Assembly (NCBI RefSeq): GCF_003387075.1
Contig: NZ_QUMQ01000001.1
Coordinates: 4,402,001 to 4,466,000, forward strand
From: Asanoa ferruginea
Lineage (GTDB): Bacteria; Actinomycetota; Actinomycetes; Mycobacteriales; Micromonosporaceae
Length of the DNA stretch: 64,000 nucleotides
Direction: 5' to 3'
The stretch's first letter is position 1, and every line of letters starts with the position of its first letter. This document shows, piece after piece, positions 49,252 to 59,656 of the stretch. Position numbers and translations under genes: made by a program. Below the pieces are notes generated by a model, which saw nothing but the letters and a program-made list of their open reading frames with translations, was not told the DNA's origin and searched no databases.

Positions 49252-52200
49252 GTGATACGTAGCCGGATCGGCGCCGCAACCGTCCTCGCACTCGTCGCGG
49301 CCGGCCTGGTCGGGTCGGTGGGCAGCCCAGCGGCCGCCGCACCCGTGGAGCACATCACCAACGGCACCTTCGACAGCGGCACCGCACCGTGGTGGTCGAC
49401 CTCCAACACCACCCTCGAGGTCCGCGACGGCCGCCTCTGCGCCGACATCCCCGGCGGCACCGCCAACCCGTGGGACGTCGCCCTCGGCCACAACGGGATC
49501 CCGCTGGTCGACGGCGCGGCCTACACCCTCACGTTCACGGCGACCGCGCCGACCACGGTCACGGCCAACGTGCAGCTCAACGAGGCGCCATACACGACGG
49601 TCCTGTCGACCGCGGTCACCCCGGACGGCACCACACAAACACGCACCTTCACCAGCGGCCTGACCGCCGCCGACGGCACCTTCACCCTGCAACTCGGCGG
49701 CAAGCCCGACCCCTACACGTTCTGCCTCGACGACGTCAGTCTGACCAGCGAAAGCGAGCTGGCACCCGAGCAGATCGAGAACGGCGACTTCGGCGACGGC
49801 ACCGCCGGCTGGTACTCCTACGGCACCACGAGCACAGCGGTCGAAGACGGCCGGCTCTGCTCCGTCGTGCCCGGCGGGCTGGCCAACCCGTGGGACGCCG
49901 GCGTCGGGCAGAACGACGTGCCGCTGATCGCCGGGTCCGCGTACACGCTGAGTTTTGACGCTGAAGCCGACCCCGCCTCGACCGTGCGGGTCGCGGTGCA
50001 GCTCGGCGCCGACCCGTTCACCGGCTATTTCAGCCGCGACCTGGCGCTGACCGCGGCCGGTGACCACTACGAGTTCACCTTCACCGCACCCGACGACACC
50101 CCGGTCGCCCAGGTCGCGTTCCAGGTCGGCGCCAATCCGGCCGGCTACCGCTTCTGCCTCGACAACGTCTCGTTGCGCGGCGGCGAGGCCGAGCCGCCCT
50201 ACGTGCCGGACACCGGCCCGCGGGTGCGGGTCAACCAGGTCGGCTACCTCCCCGACGGCCCGAAGCGCGCGACGCTCGTCACCGACGCCACCACCGCCCT
50301 GCCCTGGCAGCTCAAGACCAGCACCGGCACCGTCGTGGCCAGCGGCACGACCACCCCGCGCGGCCTCGACGCCGCCTCCGGCCAGAACACCCACACCATC
50401 GATTTCACGGGGTACGCCGCACAGGCGCGCGACCTCACCCTCGTGGCCGACGGCGAGACCAGCCACCCGTTCGACGTGCAGAAGAACGTCTACGACCGGC
50501 TGCGCTCCGACTCGCTGCAGTTCTTCTACATCCAGCGCAGCGGCATCGCGATCGACGGCGGCCTGGTCGGCGCCCAATATGCCCGCCCGGCCGGCCACCT
50601 CGGCGTGGCGCCCAACCAGGGCGACACCGACGTGCCCTGCCAGCCCGGCGTCTGCGACTACCGGCTGGACGCCCGCGGCGGCTGGTACGACGCCGGCGAC
50701 CACGGCAAATACGTCGTCAACGGCGGCATCGCGACCGCCCAGTTGCTGAGCGCCTACGAGCGCACCAAGACCGCACCGACCGCGGGCTTCGGCACGGCGC
50801 TCGGCGACAACACGCTGCGGGTGCCCGAGCGGGGCAACGCCGTGCCCGACATCCTCGACGAGGCCCGCTGGGAGCTCGACTGGATGCTGCGCATGCAGGT
50901 CCCGGCCGGCAAGCCGCTGGCCGGCATGGTGCACCACAAGCTGCACGACCAGAACTGGACCGGCCTGCCGCTCGCGCCGACCGCCGACCCCCAGCCGCGC
51001 GAGTTGCACCCGCCGTCGACCGCCGCCACCCTCAACCTGGCGGCGACCGCGGCCCAGGGCGCCCGGCTCTGGGCACCTTATGACCCGGCCTTCGCGGCCC
51101 GGGCCCTCACCGCGGCCAAGACGGCCTACGCGGCAGCCAAGGCCCACCCGGCGGTCTACGCCAGCGGCGCCGACGGCAACGGCGGCGGCGCCTACAGCGA
51201 CAACGACGTCACCGACGAGTTCTACTGGGCCGCGGCCGAGCTCTACCTCACCACCGGCGCCGCGACCTACCGCACCGACGTCACGGCCTCGCCGCACCAC
51301 ACCGGCGACGTGTTCACCGCGACCGGCTTCTCCTGGGGCAGCACCGCCGCCCTCGGCCGCCTCGACCTGGCGACCGTCCCCAATGGACTGCCGAAGGCCG
51401 ACCGGGCCCGGATCCGCCAGTCCGTGCTGACCGCCGCCGACGCCTACCTCGCGACCGCCGGTGGCCAGGCCTACGGGCTGCCGATGCCGGGGACACCCGG
51501 TTCCTACTTCTGGGGCGGCAACAGCAACGTCATCAACAACGCCGTGGTGCTGGCGACCGCCTACGACCTGTCGGGCCGGGCCACCTACCGGACCGGGGCG
51601 GTCGAGGCGATGGACTACATCTTCGGCCGCAACGCGCTCAACCAGTCCTATGTGACCGGTTGGGGGGAGCACGCGTCGGAGAACCAGCACACCCGGATCT
51701 TCGCCAACCAGCTCGACCCGGCGCTGCCGCACCCGCCGGCCGGCTCGATCGCCGGTGGCGCCAACGCCGGCCTCGACGACCCCTTCGCCAAGCAGCTCCT
51801 CGACGGCTGCAAGCCGATGTTCTGCTACGTCGACGACATCAACTCCTACGCCACCAACGAGGTCGCCATCAACTGGAACTCGGCGCTGGCCTGGATCTCG
51901 TCGTTCCTCGCCGACCAGGGTGCCGCCGCCGCGCCCGCCGTGAGCTGCAAGGTGGTCTACACCGACTACGGCACCTGGCAGGGCGGCCAGGGCTTCACCG
52001 GCCAGCTCGACATCACCAACACCGGCCGCACGCCGATCGACGGCTGGACCGCGCGGTTCGCGTTCACCGGCGACCAGAAGCTCCGCGATGCCTGGCTGGC
52101 CAAGGCGACCCAGTCCGGCGCGGTGCTGACCGCCCGCAACGAGTCCTACAACGCCCGCATCCAACCCGGTTCCACCGTCATGTTCGGCTTCAATGCCACC

Positions 52201-52269
52201 CAGTCGTCCTCCTACGCCAATCCCGCGCCGGGCCTGGTGACCGTCAACGGAAACCAGTGCTCGTCATGA
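49252..52269 (+). CDS. Secreted GH9 cellulase with two CBM4-type modules, Ig domain and CBM2
   Basis: A 1005-residue exported enzyme. Signal peptide to about residue 30; two CBM4/9-type modules (about 33-165 and 170-305, each with N-G-D/T-F and W); Ig-like cellulase N-domain ([20 protein letters not shown], about 323-410); GH9 catalytic domain with [16 protein letters not shown] (catalytic Asp pair near 480) and [13 protein letters not shown] (acid Glu near 869); C-terminal CBM2 from about 900 ([17 protein letters not shown]). It should be an endo- or processive beta-1,4-glucanase on plant cellulose. GTG 49252. The stop overlaps the ATG of the lyase gene, so they form one operon under the CebR-like site. 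Confidence 0.92.
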   Translation: MIRSRIGAATVLALVAAGLVGSVGSPAAAAPVEHITNGTFDSGTAPWWSTSNTTLEVRDGRLCADIPGGTANPWDVALGHNGIPLVDGAAYTLTFTATAPTTVTANVQLNEAPYTTVLSTAVTPDGTTQTRTFTSGLTAADGTFTLQLGGKPDPYTFCLDDVSLTSESELAPEQIENGDFGDGTAGWYSYGTTSTAVEDGRLCSVVPGGLANPWDAGVGQNDVPLIAGSAYTLSFDAEADPASTVRVAVQLGADPFTGYFSRDLALTAAGDHYEFTFTAPDDTPVAQVAFQVGANPAGYRFCLDNVSLRGGEAEPPYVPDTGPRVRVNQVGYLPDGPKRATLVTDATTALPWQLKTSTGTVVASGTTTPRGLDAASGQNTHTIDFTGYAAQARDLTLVADGETSHPFDVQKNVYDRLRSDSLQFFYIQRSGIAIDGGLVGAQYARPAGHLGVAPNQGDTDVPCQPGVCDYRLDARGGWYDAGDHGKYVVNGGIATAQLLSAYERTKTAPTAGFGTALGDNTLRVPERGNAVPDILDEARWELDWMLRMQVPAGKPLAGMVHHKLHDQNWTGLPLAPTADPQPRELHPPSTAATLNLAATAAQGARLWAPYDPAFAARALTAAKTAYAAAKAHPAVYASGADGNGGGAYSDNDVTDEFYWAAAELYLTTGAATYRTDVTASPHHTGDVFTATGFSWGSTAALGRLDLATVPNGLPKADRARIRQSVLTAADAYLATAGGQAYGLPMPGTPGSYFWGGNSNVINNAVVLATAYDLSGRATYRTGAVEAMDYIFGRNALNQSYVTGWGEHASENQHTRIFANQLDPALPHPPAGSIAGGANAGLDDPFAKQLLDGCKPMFCYVDDINSYATNEVAINWNSALAWISSFLADQGAAAAPAVSCKVVYTDYGTWQGGQGFTGQLDITNTGRTPIDGWTARFAFTGDQKLRDAWLAKATQSGAVLTARNESYNARIQPGSTVMFGFNATQSSSYANPAPGLVTVNGNQCSS

Positions 52270-54482
52270 GGAAGGTCGCGGTCGTGACGGCGACCGCACT
52301 CCTCGGCGCGAGCCTCGCCGCCGCGGTGGGCACCGCCACCGCGGCGGCGGGGTGCCGGGTCGACTACGCGGTCAGCAACCAGTGGCAGGGCGGCTTCGGC
52401 GCGAGCGTGACCGTGACCAACCTCGGTGACCCGATCACGGGGTGGACGCTGACCTGGAGCTACGCCGCCGGGCAGACCGTCACCCAGGCGTGGAACGCGA
52501 CCGTGACCCAGGCCGGCGCGGCGGTCACCGCGCGCGATGCCGGCTACAACGCGGCGCTGCCGACCAACGGCACGGCCACGTTCGGCTTCAACGGCGCCTG
52601 GACCGCCAGCAACCCGGCACCACAGACGTTCACCCTCAACGGGGCCGGCTGCACAGGCACGACACCGACCAACCCGCCAACGACCGAGCCGACGCCGCCC
52701 CCGACGACGCCGCCGCCGACCAACCCACCGGCCGCCGGTGCGAAACAGGTGGAAGACCTGGACCGCGGCGCGATCAGCGTCCGCTCCGGCAACGGCAACC
52801 TGGTCTCCTGGCGGCTGCTGGGCACCGAGGCCACCGACACCGGCTTCCACGTCTACCGCGGCACCACCCGGCTGACCGGCACCCCGATCACCGCCACCAC
52901 CAACTACCTCGACGCCGGAGCGCCGGCCGACGCGACGTACACCATCCGCGCTGTCACCGGCGGCGTCGAACAGCCGGCGAGCCCACCCGCGCTCCGCTTC
53001 GCCAACGGCTATTTCGACGTGCCGCTGCAACGGCCGCCCGGCGGCACGACCCCGACCGGCGAGGCGTTCACCTACAGCGCCAACGACGCGTCGGTCGGCG
53101 ACCTCGACGGCGACGGCGACTTCGAGATCGTGCTCAAGTGGGACCCGTCCAACAGCAAGGACAACTCGCAGTCCGGCTACACCGGGCCGGTTCTGGTTGA
53201 CGCCTACCGCCTCGACGGCACCCGGCTGTGGCGGATCGACCTCGGCCGCAACATCCGCGCGGGAGCGCATTACACCCAGTTCCAGGTGTACGACTACGAC
53301 GGCGACGGCGCCGCCGAGCTCGCGCTGAAGACGGCCGACGGCACCCGCGACGGGGCCGGCCAGGTGATCGGCAACGCGTCCGCCGACTACCGCAACAGCA
53401 GCGGCTACGTGCTGACCGGCCCGGAGTTCCTCACCATGTTCGACGGCCGCACGGGCGCCGTGCGCAGCACCATCGACTACGTGCCGGCCAGAGGCACCGT
53501 GTCGAGCTGGGGAGACAGCTACGGCAACCGGGTCGACCGGTTCCTGGCCGGCACCGCCTACCTCGACGGCACCCGGCCGAGCCTGATCGTCTCGCGCGGC
53601 TACTACACCCGCACGGTCATCGTCGCCTACGACTTCCGCGACGGCACCCTGCGCCGCCGCTGGACCTTCGACTCCAACGCGGCCGGGTCGGCCTACGCCG
53701 GCCAGGGCAACCACAGCCTGACCATCGGTGACGTCGACGCCGACGGCCGCGACGAGGTGGTGTTCGGCGCGATGGCGATCGACGACAACGGCGCTCCACT
53801 GTGGAACACCGGGAACGGCCACGGCGACGCCGCGCATCTCGGCGACCTCGACCCGGCCCGCGCCGGCCTCGAATACTTCAAGGTCTCGGAAGACGGCAGC
53901 AAACCGGCGTCGTGGTTCGCCAGCGCGCGCACCGGCCAGGTGCTCTGGTCGACCGCCCCGGCCGGCGACAACGGGCGCGGCGTGGCCGCCGACGTCTACG
54001 CCGGCAGCCCCGGCGCCGAGTCGTGGTCGGCCGCCGTCGACGGGCTGCGCTCCACCAGCGGCGCCAACGTCGGCCGCAAACCGTCGTCGACCAACTTCGT
54101 CATCTGGTGGGACGGCGACCCGGTGCGCGAGCTGCTCGACCAGACCCGGATCGACAAATACGGCACGGGCGGCGACACCCGGCTGCTGACCGGCTCCGGG
54201 GTGGCCAGCAACAACGGCACCAAGGCCACCCCGGCACTGGCCGGCGACATCCTCGGCGACTGGCGCGAGGAGGTGATCTGGCGGACCAGCGAGAGCACGG
54301 CGCTAAGGATCTACGCGACCCCTACGCCGACCGACCGCCGGATCCACACGCTGGCCCACGACCCGCAATACCGGGTCGCGCTCGCGTGGCAGAACACCGC
54401 CTACAACCAGCCGCCGCACCCCAGCTTCTTCATCGGAAACGGGATGGCGGCACCGCCGCGGCCCAACGTCTACCCGCGCTGA
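52266..54482 (+). CDS. Secreted PL11 rhamnogalacturonan lyase with N-terminal CBM2
   Basis: A 738-residue exported enzyme. Signal peptide to about residue 27 (ATAAA-G), then a CBM2 ([21 protein letters not shown] to LNGAGC, to about 130), a Pro/Thr linker ([15 protein letters not shown]), and the PL11 catalytic domain from about 160: [87 protein letters not shown] and [14 protein letters not shown]. The D-x-D-x-D-G sites are calcium ligands of the beta-propeller. It cleaves the rhamnose-galacturonate backbone of pectin by elimination. Coupled to the GH9 gene (ATGA). Confidence 0.92.
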   Translation: MRKVAVVTATALLGASLAAAVGTATAAAGCRVDYAVSNQWQGGFGASVTVTNLGDPITGWTLTWSYAAGQTVTQAWNATVTQAGAAVTARDAGYNAALPTNGTATFGFNGAWTASNPAPQTFTLNGAGCTGTTPTNPPTTEPTPPPTTPPPTNPPAAGAKQVEDLDRGAISVRSGNGNLVSWRLLGTEATDTGFHVYRGTTRLTGTPITATTNYLDAGAPADATYTIRAVTGGVEQPASPPALRFANGYFDVPLQRPPGGTTPTGEAFTYSANDASVGDLDGDGDFEIVLKWDPSNSKDNSQSGYTGPVLVDAYRLDGTRLWRIDLGRNIRAGAHYTQFQVYDYDGDGAAELALKTADGTRDGAGQVIGNASADYRNSSGYVLTGPEFLTMFDGRTGAVRSTIDYVPARGTVSSWGDSYGNRVDRFLAGTAYLDGTRPSLIVSRGYYTRTVIVAYDFRDGTLRRRWTFDSNAAGSAYAGQGNHSLTIGDVDADGRDEVVFGAMAIDDNGAPLWNTGNGHGDAAHLGDLDPARAGLEYFKVSEDGSKPASWFASARTGQVLWSTAPAGDNGRGVAADVYAGSPGAESWSAAVDGLRSTSGANVGRKPSSTNFVIWWDGDPVRELLDQTRIDKYGTGGDTRLLTGSGVASNNGTKATPALAGDILGDWREEVIWRTSESTALRIYATPTPTDRRIHTLAHDPQYRVALAWQNTAYNQPPHPSFFIGNGMAAPPRPNVYPR

Positions 54483-55468
54483 TCGGCCAGCGACCGCACC
54501 AGCTCGAAGGAACGGATCCGGTCCTCCACGTCGTACACCATCGTGGTGAGCATCAGCTCGTTGGCCTGGGTCGCCTTGAGCAGGGCGGAAAGCTGTCCGG
54601 CCACGGTCTCCGGCGAGCCGACCGCCTGACCGACCTGGCGGTCGGCCATGAACGCCCGCTCGACGTCGCTGAGCGGGTAGGCGGCCGCCTCCTCCGGCGT
54701 GGCCAGCGGCTGTGGGCGGCCCTGGCGCATCCGCAGGAACGAGAGCCCGGCCGGACCGGTCAGATACTGGGCGCGCTCGTCGGTCTCGGCGCACACGGTG
54801 GAGACCGCGACCATCGCGTAGGGCTCGTCGAGCCAGCGCGACGGCGTGAACCGGTCGCGGTAGAGGGCCAGCGCCGGCAGCGTGTTCTGGGCGCTGAAGT
54901 GGTGTGCGAACGCGAACGGCAGCCCGAGCAGCCCGGCAAGCTGGGCGCTGAAGCCGCTCGATCCGAGCAGCCACACGTCGGGCGACTCGCCGGCACCGGG
55001 CGACGCGACGATCGGGCCCGGGCTGTCACCGGTGAAGTAGTTGATCAGGCTGGCCAACTCCTGCGGGAAGTCCTCCGCGGAGAGCCCCTCGACGGTCCGG
55101 CGCAGGGCCAGCGCGGTGGCCTGGTCGGTGCCGGGCGCCCGGCCGATGCCGAGGTCGATCCGGCCGGGGTGCAGCGCCGAGAGCGTGCCGAACTGCTCGG
55201 CGACGACCAGCGGGGCGTGGTTGGGCAGCATCACGCCGCCGGACCCGACCTTGATGGTCGACGTCGAGGCGGCGAGGTGGGCCAACAGGACGGCCGGTGC
55301 CGAGGAGGCGATCGCCGGCATGTTGTGGTGCTCGGCGACCCAGAACCGGCGGAAGCCGAGCTCCTCGGTGCGCCGGGCGAGGGCGGTGGTATGGGCGAGC
55401 GCCTCGGCCGGTGAGCCGTTGGCGGCGACGGGCGCGACATCGAGCACGGAAAGCGGAACGTCGATCAC
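54470..55468 (-). CDS. LLM class flavin-dependent oxidoreductase
   Basis: A 332-residue luciferase-like monooxygenase of the single-component bacterial luciferase group (MIDVPLSVLDVAPVAANGSPAEAL). The TIM-barrel markers are EELGFRRFWVAEHHNMPAIASSAPAVLLAHLAASTSTIKVGSGGVMLPNHAPLVVAEQFGTL and GRIDLGIGRAPGTD. It probably uses FMN or F420; the substrate is unknown. GTG 55468. It converges on the PL11 gene (13-bp overlap) and shares its strand with the next LLM gene, though the two are of different subgroups. Confidence 0.9.
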   Translation of the reverse strand: MIDVPLSVLDVAPVAANGSPAEALAHTTALARRTEELGFRRFWVAEHHNMPAIASSAPAVLLAHLAASTSTIKVGSGGVMLPNHAPLVVAEQFGTLSALHPGRIDLGIGRAPGTDQATALALRRTVEGLSAEDFPQELASLINYFTGDSPGPIVASPGAGESPDVWLLGSSGFSAQLAGLLGLPFAFAHHFSAQNTLPALALYRDRFTPSRWLDEPYAMVAVSTVCAETDERAQYLTGPAGLSFLRMRQGRPQPLATPEEAAAYPLSDVERAFMADRQVGQAVGSPETVAGQLSALLKATQANELMLTTMVYDVEDRIRSFELVRSLADQRG

Positions 55469-55507
55469 AAACTAACCACAACACCGGCGCCGCGGATTAG
55501 CTTCCCC

Positions 55508-56470
55508 CTACAGCTGCTTCAAACGCGGAATCAGCTCACTCGCCGCCCAGTCGAGGAACTCGGGCTGGCTCTCGTCGCCGACCTGGAGCAGCGAGACGTG
55601 GGTGAAACCGGCGTCGGCGAACCGCTTGACCGCTTCGACGTGCGCGTCGACGTCGGGCCCGCAGGGGATGCCGGCCGCCACGTCCTCCTCGCGGACGAAC
55701 TGCGATGCCTCCTCGAAGGCCGCCGGGTTCGGCAGGTTGGAGTTGACCTTCCAGCCCAGACCGAACCAGGGGAACTGTTCGTACGCCGTCTTCCGGCACG
55801 CCGCCTCGTCGGGCCCCCAGCACATCGGCTGCTGCCCGTAACGGGGCCGCCCGGCGCCGCCGGACTCGTCGAACAGCCGCATCAGCCGGGCCTCCGGCTG
55901 GGTCGCGATCGCGCCGTCGCCGTATTCGCCGGCCAGCGAGGCCGACTCCGGCCCGGAGAGCGCGACGGCGACCGGCACCCGGGTGTCCGGCCGGTCCCAC
56001 ACGTAGGCCTCCGGCACCTCGAAGTATTCGCCCGAGTAGGTGAGCGTCTCGCCGTCGAGCAGCGGCCGGATGATCTCCAGGGCCTCGGACAGCATCGCGT
56101 GCCGCTCGTGCACGTGCGGCCATGGCCCGACGATGTGCTCGTTGAGGTTCTCGCCGGCGCCGACCCCGAGCGTGAACCGCCCGTCGGCGAGGATCTGCGT
56201 GGTCGCCGCCTTCTGCGCGACCACGGTCGGGTGGTAGCGCCGGGTCGGGCAGGTGATGTATGTCATCAGGTCGGCCCGTGAGGTCGCGTGGGCTACGGCG
56301 CCGAGCACCGCCCAGGCATAGGGCGAATGCCCCTGCGCGTCGAGCCACGGGTAGTAGTGGTCGGAGATGGTGATCTGGTCGAACCCGACCTCCTCGGCCT
56401 GGATCGCGTAGTCGACCAGTTCCTTCGGCCCGGACTGCTCGCAGAGCAGTGAGTAACCCACGGCGACCAT
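55508..56470 (-). CDS. LLM class F420-dependent oxidoreductase (glucose-6-phosphate dehydrogenase-like)
   Basis: A 320-residue TIM-barrel enzyme. MVAVGYSLLCEQSGPKELVDYAIQAEEVGFDQITISDHYYPWLDAQGHSPYAWAVLGAVAHAT matches the TIGR03557-type F420-dependent family; CPTRRYHPTVVAQKAATTQI and FTLGVGAGENLNEHIVG are the F420-binding stretches. It transfers hydride from an alcohol, perhaps a sugar or related compound, to F420. ATG 56470 follows GGGGG; upstream frame is not conserved. It is divergent from the PPTase gene. Confidence 0.9.
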   Translation of the reverse strand: MVAVGYSLLCEQSGPKELVDYAIQAEEVGFDQITISDHYYPWLDAQGHSPYAWAVLGAVAHATSRADLMTYITCPTRRYHPTVVAQKAATTQILADGRFTLGVGAGENLNEHIVGPWPHVHERHAMLSEALEIIRPLLDGETLTYSGEYFEVPEAYVWDRPDTRVPVAVALSGPESASLAGEYGDGAIATQPEARLMRLFDESGGAGRPRYGQQPMCWGPDEAACRKTAYEQFPWFGLGWKVNSNLPNPAAFEEASQFVREEDVAAGIPCGPDVDAHVEAVKRFADAGFTHVSLLQVGDESQPEFLDWAASELIPRLKQL

Positions 56471-56555
56471 TGCTGCCCCCTTCGAAACGTCCCCTTTGCG
56501 CCGGTTACCCCGCTTCGCGGCGGCCAACCCCGCCCGGGCCGATATCGTCTGCCGG

Positions 56556-57206
56556 GTGCCCCCGCTGCTCACCGCGATCCTGCCGCCGTCGGCCGTGGCC
56601 GCCGAGCGCCGCGACGACGCCGACCCGGCCCCGCTGTTCCCCGGCGAGGCGGCCGCCGTGGCGGATGCGGTGGACAGCCGCCGGCGGGAGTTCGCCACGG
56701 GCCGGCTGTGTGCCCGCGAGGCGCTCCGCGCGCTGGGCCTGCCGGCAGCAGCGGTACCCCGCGGTGACGGTGGTGCGCCGGTGTGGCCGCCGGGCGTCGT
56801 GGGCAGCGTGACGCACTGTGCCGGCTACCGCGGTGCGGCCGTGGCCCGCGCCGGCGACCTCGCCGCGTTGGGCATCGACGCCGAGCCCGACGAGCCGCTG
56901 CCCGCCGGGGTGCTCGACCTCGTCGCCGGCGAGGGCGAACTCGCCGGCCTGCCCGACGGCGGCCCGCACTGGGACCGGCTGCTCTTCTGCGCCAAGGAGG
57001 CGCTCTACAAGGCGTGGTATCCGCTGGCCCGGCGCTGGCTGGGTTTCGAGGAGGCCTGGGTGACGCTCGCGCCGGACGGCACGTTCACCGCACGGGTGCT
57101 CGTCGAGGGCGCTCCGGTCGGCGGCGGCGTGCGCACCGAGTTCGCCGGGACCTGGCTCGCGACGCCCGGTCTCCTGCTCGCCGCGGTGGCCGTGCCGACC
57201 GGTTGA
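56556..57206 (+). CDS. 4'-phosphopantetheinyl transferase (EntD type)
   Basis: A 216-residue enzyme that transfers the phosphopantetheine arm from coenzyme A to a Ser on carrier proteins of polyketide, peptide or fatty acid synthases. It carries the EntD-type signature: REFATGRLCAREALRALG, GVVGSVTHCAGYRGAAVAR, LGIDAEPDEPL (magnesium-binding D-x-E) and LLFCAKEALYKAWYPL (K-E-x-x-x-K). No synthase is in the window, so it probably serves distant clusters. The start GTG 56556 was chosen at the conserved N-terminus. Confidence 0.9.
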   Translation: MPPLLTAILPPSAVAAERRDDADPAPLFPGEAAAVADAVDSRRREFATGRLCAREALRALGLPAAAVPRGDGGAPVWPPGVVGSVTHCAGYRGAAVARAGDLAALGIDAEPDEPLPAGVLDLVAGEGELAGLPDGGPHWDRLLFCAKEALYKAWYPLARRWLGFEEAWVTLAPDGTFTARVLVEGAPVGGGVRTEFAGTWLATPGLLLAAVAVPTG

Positions 57207-57257
57207 CCGGTCCGTGCCCGCGGCCCTACTGTGAGTCGACGCCCCAGGGAGCCGGGC

Positions 57258-57278
57258 GGCAGCTGTGGGCCAGCTGCC
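57258..57278. promoter_or_regulatory. GGCAGCTG-N5-CAGCTGCC inverted repeat
   Basis: An 8-5-8 perfect inverted repeat lies 43 bp before the mannanase start. It may be an operator of a LacI- or TetR-type regulator, or an RNA hairpin in the leader. It is unlike the CebR-type site at 49202. Confidence 0.4.
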
Positions 57279-57320
57279 AGCCCTTGTCACGTCTCCCTTG
57301 TGAAGGCAGGCACGATCCAC

Positions 57321-58700
57321 GTGAAGTTCCAAAAGCGACCCAGACTCCTCGCCGTGGTCACGGCACTGTCCGCCGCCGCGCTCGCGGCCATGTTCACCCT
57401 CACCATCGGTTCGCCGGCCCGCGCGGCCGCCGGCTTCACCGTCACCAACGGCCGCCTCTATGACGCCAACGGCACCGAGTTCGTCATGCGTGGCATCAGC
57501 CATGCGCACACCTGGTTCCCGAGCCAGACCCGCGCGTTCGCCGACATCAAGGCGACCGGCGCCAACACCGTGCGGGTCGTGCTGAGTGGCGGGCGCTGGC
57601 CGGCCAACAGCGCCAGCGACGTGTCCAATGTGGTCAACCTGTGCCGGCAGAACCGGCTGATCTGCGTGCTGGAGAACCACGACACCACGGGGTACGGCGA
57701 GCAGAGCGGCGCGGTCACCCTCGCCGCGGCCGTCGACTACTGGATCAGCCTGCGCGCGGCGTTGGCCGGCCAGGAGCGCTACGTCATCATCAACCTGGGC
57801 AACGAGCCGATCGGCAACAACGCCGTCAGTCCAACCTGGACCCAGGCGACGACCGCCGCGATCCAGCGGATGCGCGACGCCGGCTTCGACCACACGCTGA
57901 TGGTCGACGCGCCCAACTGGGGCCAGGACTGGCGGTTCGAGATGCGCGACAACGCGGCAGCGGTGTTCGCCGCCGACCCCGACCGCAACACGGTGTTCAG
58001 CATCCACATGTATGGCGTCTTCGACACCGCCGCCGAGATCACCGACTATCTCGGTCGGTTCCGCACGGCCGGCCTGCCGATCGTGGTCGGCGAGTTCGGC
58101 TTCAACCACTCGGACGGCAACCCCGACGAGGACACCATCATGGCGTACGCGCAGACCAACCGGATCGGTTACCTCGGCTGGTCGTGGAGCGGCAACGGCG
58201 GCGGCGTCGAGTATCTCGACATGGTGACCGGCTTCGACCCAACTAGGCCGACGAGTTGGGGACAGCGAATCATCGACGGTGCCAACGGGATCCGCTCGAC
58301 CTCGCGGGAGGCGACGGTGTTCGGCAGTGGACCGACGGGCTCTCCCACGGTCGGACCCACCCAGTCGCCCACCGCGCAGCCGACGACGCAGCCGCCCGCC
58401 CGAGGTTGCACTGCCGTCTACAAGGTGATCGGGTCGTGGCCGGGCGGCTTCCAGGGCGGGGTCACCGTGACCGCCGGCAGCGCGGCGATCAGCGGTTGGG
58501 CGGTCGGCTGGACGTGGGCCAACGGCCAGCAGATCAGCCAGTCCTGGAACACCACGCTGACCACCTCGGGCAGCGCGGTGACCGCGCGCAACGTCAGCTA
58601 CAACGGCACGCTCGGTGCCGGCGCCAGCGCGACGTTCGGCTTCCTCGGTTCGTCGACGGGCAGCAACACGTCGCCGGCTCCGACCTGCACCGCTAGCTGA
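57321..58700 (+). CDS. Secreted GH5 (subfamily 8-like) beta-mannanase with CBM2
   Basis: A 459-residue exported enzyme for beta-1,4-mannan hydrolysis. Signal peptide (about 1-36); GH5 barrel to about 345 with FVMRGISHAHTWFP, catalytic acid Glu162 (LGNEPIGN), VDAPNWGQDW, nucleophile Glu258 (VVGEFGFNHSDGNPDED) and LGWSWSGNGGGVEYLDMV. The Ala-His-Thr-Trp and SIHMYGVFDTA stretches match Streptomyces ManA-type mannanases from memory. A Ser/Thr/Pro linker leads to a CBM2 (CTAVYKVIGSWPGGFQGG, about 365-459). GTG 57321; an upstream in-frame GTG at 57300 is less likely. Confidence 0.9.
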   Translation: MKFQKRPRLLAVVTALSAAALAAMFTLTIGSPARAAAGFTVTNGRLYDANGTEFVMRGISHAHTWFPSQTRAFADIKATGANTVRVVLSGGRWPANSASDVSNVVNLCRQNRLICVLENHDTTGYGEQSGAVTLAAAVDYWISLRAALAGQERYVIINLGNEPIGNNAVSPTWTQATTAAIQRMRDAGFDHTLMVDAPNWGQDWRFEMRDNAAAVFAADPDRNTVFSIHMYGVFDTAAEITDYLGRFRTAGLPIVVGEFGFNHSDGNPDEDTIMAYAQTNRIGYLGWSWSGNGGGVEYLDMVTGFDPTRPTSWGQRIIDGANGIRSTSREATVFGSGPTGSPTVGPTQSPTAQPTTQPPARGCTAVYKVIGSWPGGFQGGVTVTAGSAAISGWAVGWTWANGQQISQSWNTTLTTSGSAVTARNVSYNGTLGAGASATFGFLGSSTGSNTSPAPTCTAS

Positions 58701-58721
58701 GCCGCGGCGCCGGGGTCGGCG

Positions 58722-59585
58722 TCAGTCGACCTCGGCGCTGCCGGTCACCCGGAGCTTGCGGCGGGCGCGCTCGGAGAACGTGGTGTGGCCGAGGCGGATC
58801 ACCCGGGCCGCGCCGGGCACCGCGTTGATCTCGATCCGGTCGCCCGGGCCGACGTAGGTGGCGACGCCGCCGTCGACCTCGACCGCCAGCCGGCCGCTGC
58901 GCTCGAGCACGTCCAGGCTGAGCGTCTCGTCGACGGAGAGCATCAGGGCCCGGTTGTAGGACGAGTGCGGCGACGACGGCACGACCAGCACGCCCTCCAG
59001 GTTGGGAGAGACGATCGGGCCGCCGGCCGAGAACGCGTACGCCGTGGAGCCGGTCGGGGTCGCCACGATCACCGCGTCGGCGGCGTATCGGACGAATGGG
59101 ACGCCGAGGATGCCGACGCCGATCGCGGCGGAGCCGTCGCCTGGTACGCGTACTAATGCGATGTCGTTGAAAGCCGTGACATCTCTGCCGTCGGGCAGGG
59201 TCGTGCGGATGGCGAGCCGCTCTTCCAGCGTGTATTCCCGGCCGTCGATCTTGGAGAGCGCCCACGGCAGGTCTTCGACGTCGATCTCGGCGAGGTAGCC
59301 CAGCTTGCCGAGGTTGACCCCGAGCACGCCGGTCTTGGTGTAGGCCGCCAGCCGCATGCTGCGCAGCATGGTGCCGTCACCACCGAGGCTGACCAGGATG
59401 TTGGACTTCTCGGCCAGCGTCTCCGCGTCGACCGGTATCGCGTTGCAGTCGATCCGGGCGATGTCGTCGGCCAGCCCCAGCACCGAGGCGCCGTGGTTGC
59501 CGGCCCACTGGAGGATCGTTTCCAGCGCAGGGGCCGAGTCGCGCTGCGGATGCAGCACGATCCCGACGGTATGCACCATTCCCAC
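58722..59585 (-). CDS. nadK: NAD kinase
   Basis: A 287-residue cytoplasmic enzyme that makes NADP from NAD and ATP or polyphosphate. Conserved elements are VGIVLHPQRDSA, the VSLGGDGTMLRSMRL ATP-binding motif, GVNLGKLGYLAEI, FNDIALVR, TPTGSTAYAFSAGGPIVSP and DGGVATYVGPGDRIEI. Length and order are normal for the family. GTG 59585 with an in-frame ATG at 59579. The usual actinobacterial neighbours tlyA and recN are not seen here; the gene instead follows a terminator. Confidence 0.92.
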   Translation of the reverse strand: MGMVHTVGIVLHPQRDSAPALETILQWAGNHGASVLGLADDIARIDCNAIPVDAETLAEKSNILVSLGGDGTMLRSMRLAAYTKTGVLGVNLGKLGYLAEIDVEDLPWALSKIDGREYTLEERLAIRTTLPDGRDVTAFNDIALVRVPGDGSAAIGVGILGVPFVRYAADAVIVATPTGSTAYAFSAGGPIVSPNLEGVLVVPSSPHSSYNRALMLSVDETLSLDVLERSGRLAVEVDGGVATYVGPGDRIEINAVPGAARVIRLGHTTFSERARRKLRVTGSAEVD

Positions 59586-59612
59586 AGGGCAACTGTAGTG
59601 GGTGCGGACGGC

Positions 59613-59644
59613 AGAGCGCCCGGTCCGCGTGGACCGGGCGCTCT
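59613..59644 (-). terminator. Stem-loop terminator after the LolA-like gene
   Basis: AGAGCGCCCGGTCC and GGACCGGGCGCTCT form a perfect 14-bp stem with a 4-nt loop, between the stop of the LolA-like gene and the start of nadK on the same strand. Confidence 0.85.
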
Positions 59645-59656
59645 GGTGGATCTTGG

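Noticed and set aside
49060-52164. A 1034-residue open frame on the minus strand
   Set aside because: It lies wholly antisense to the GH9 cellulase gene, has no recognisable motif, and its Val/Gly/Arg-rich composition is the usual shadow of a high-GC gene.
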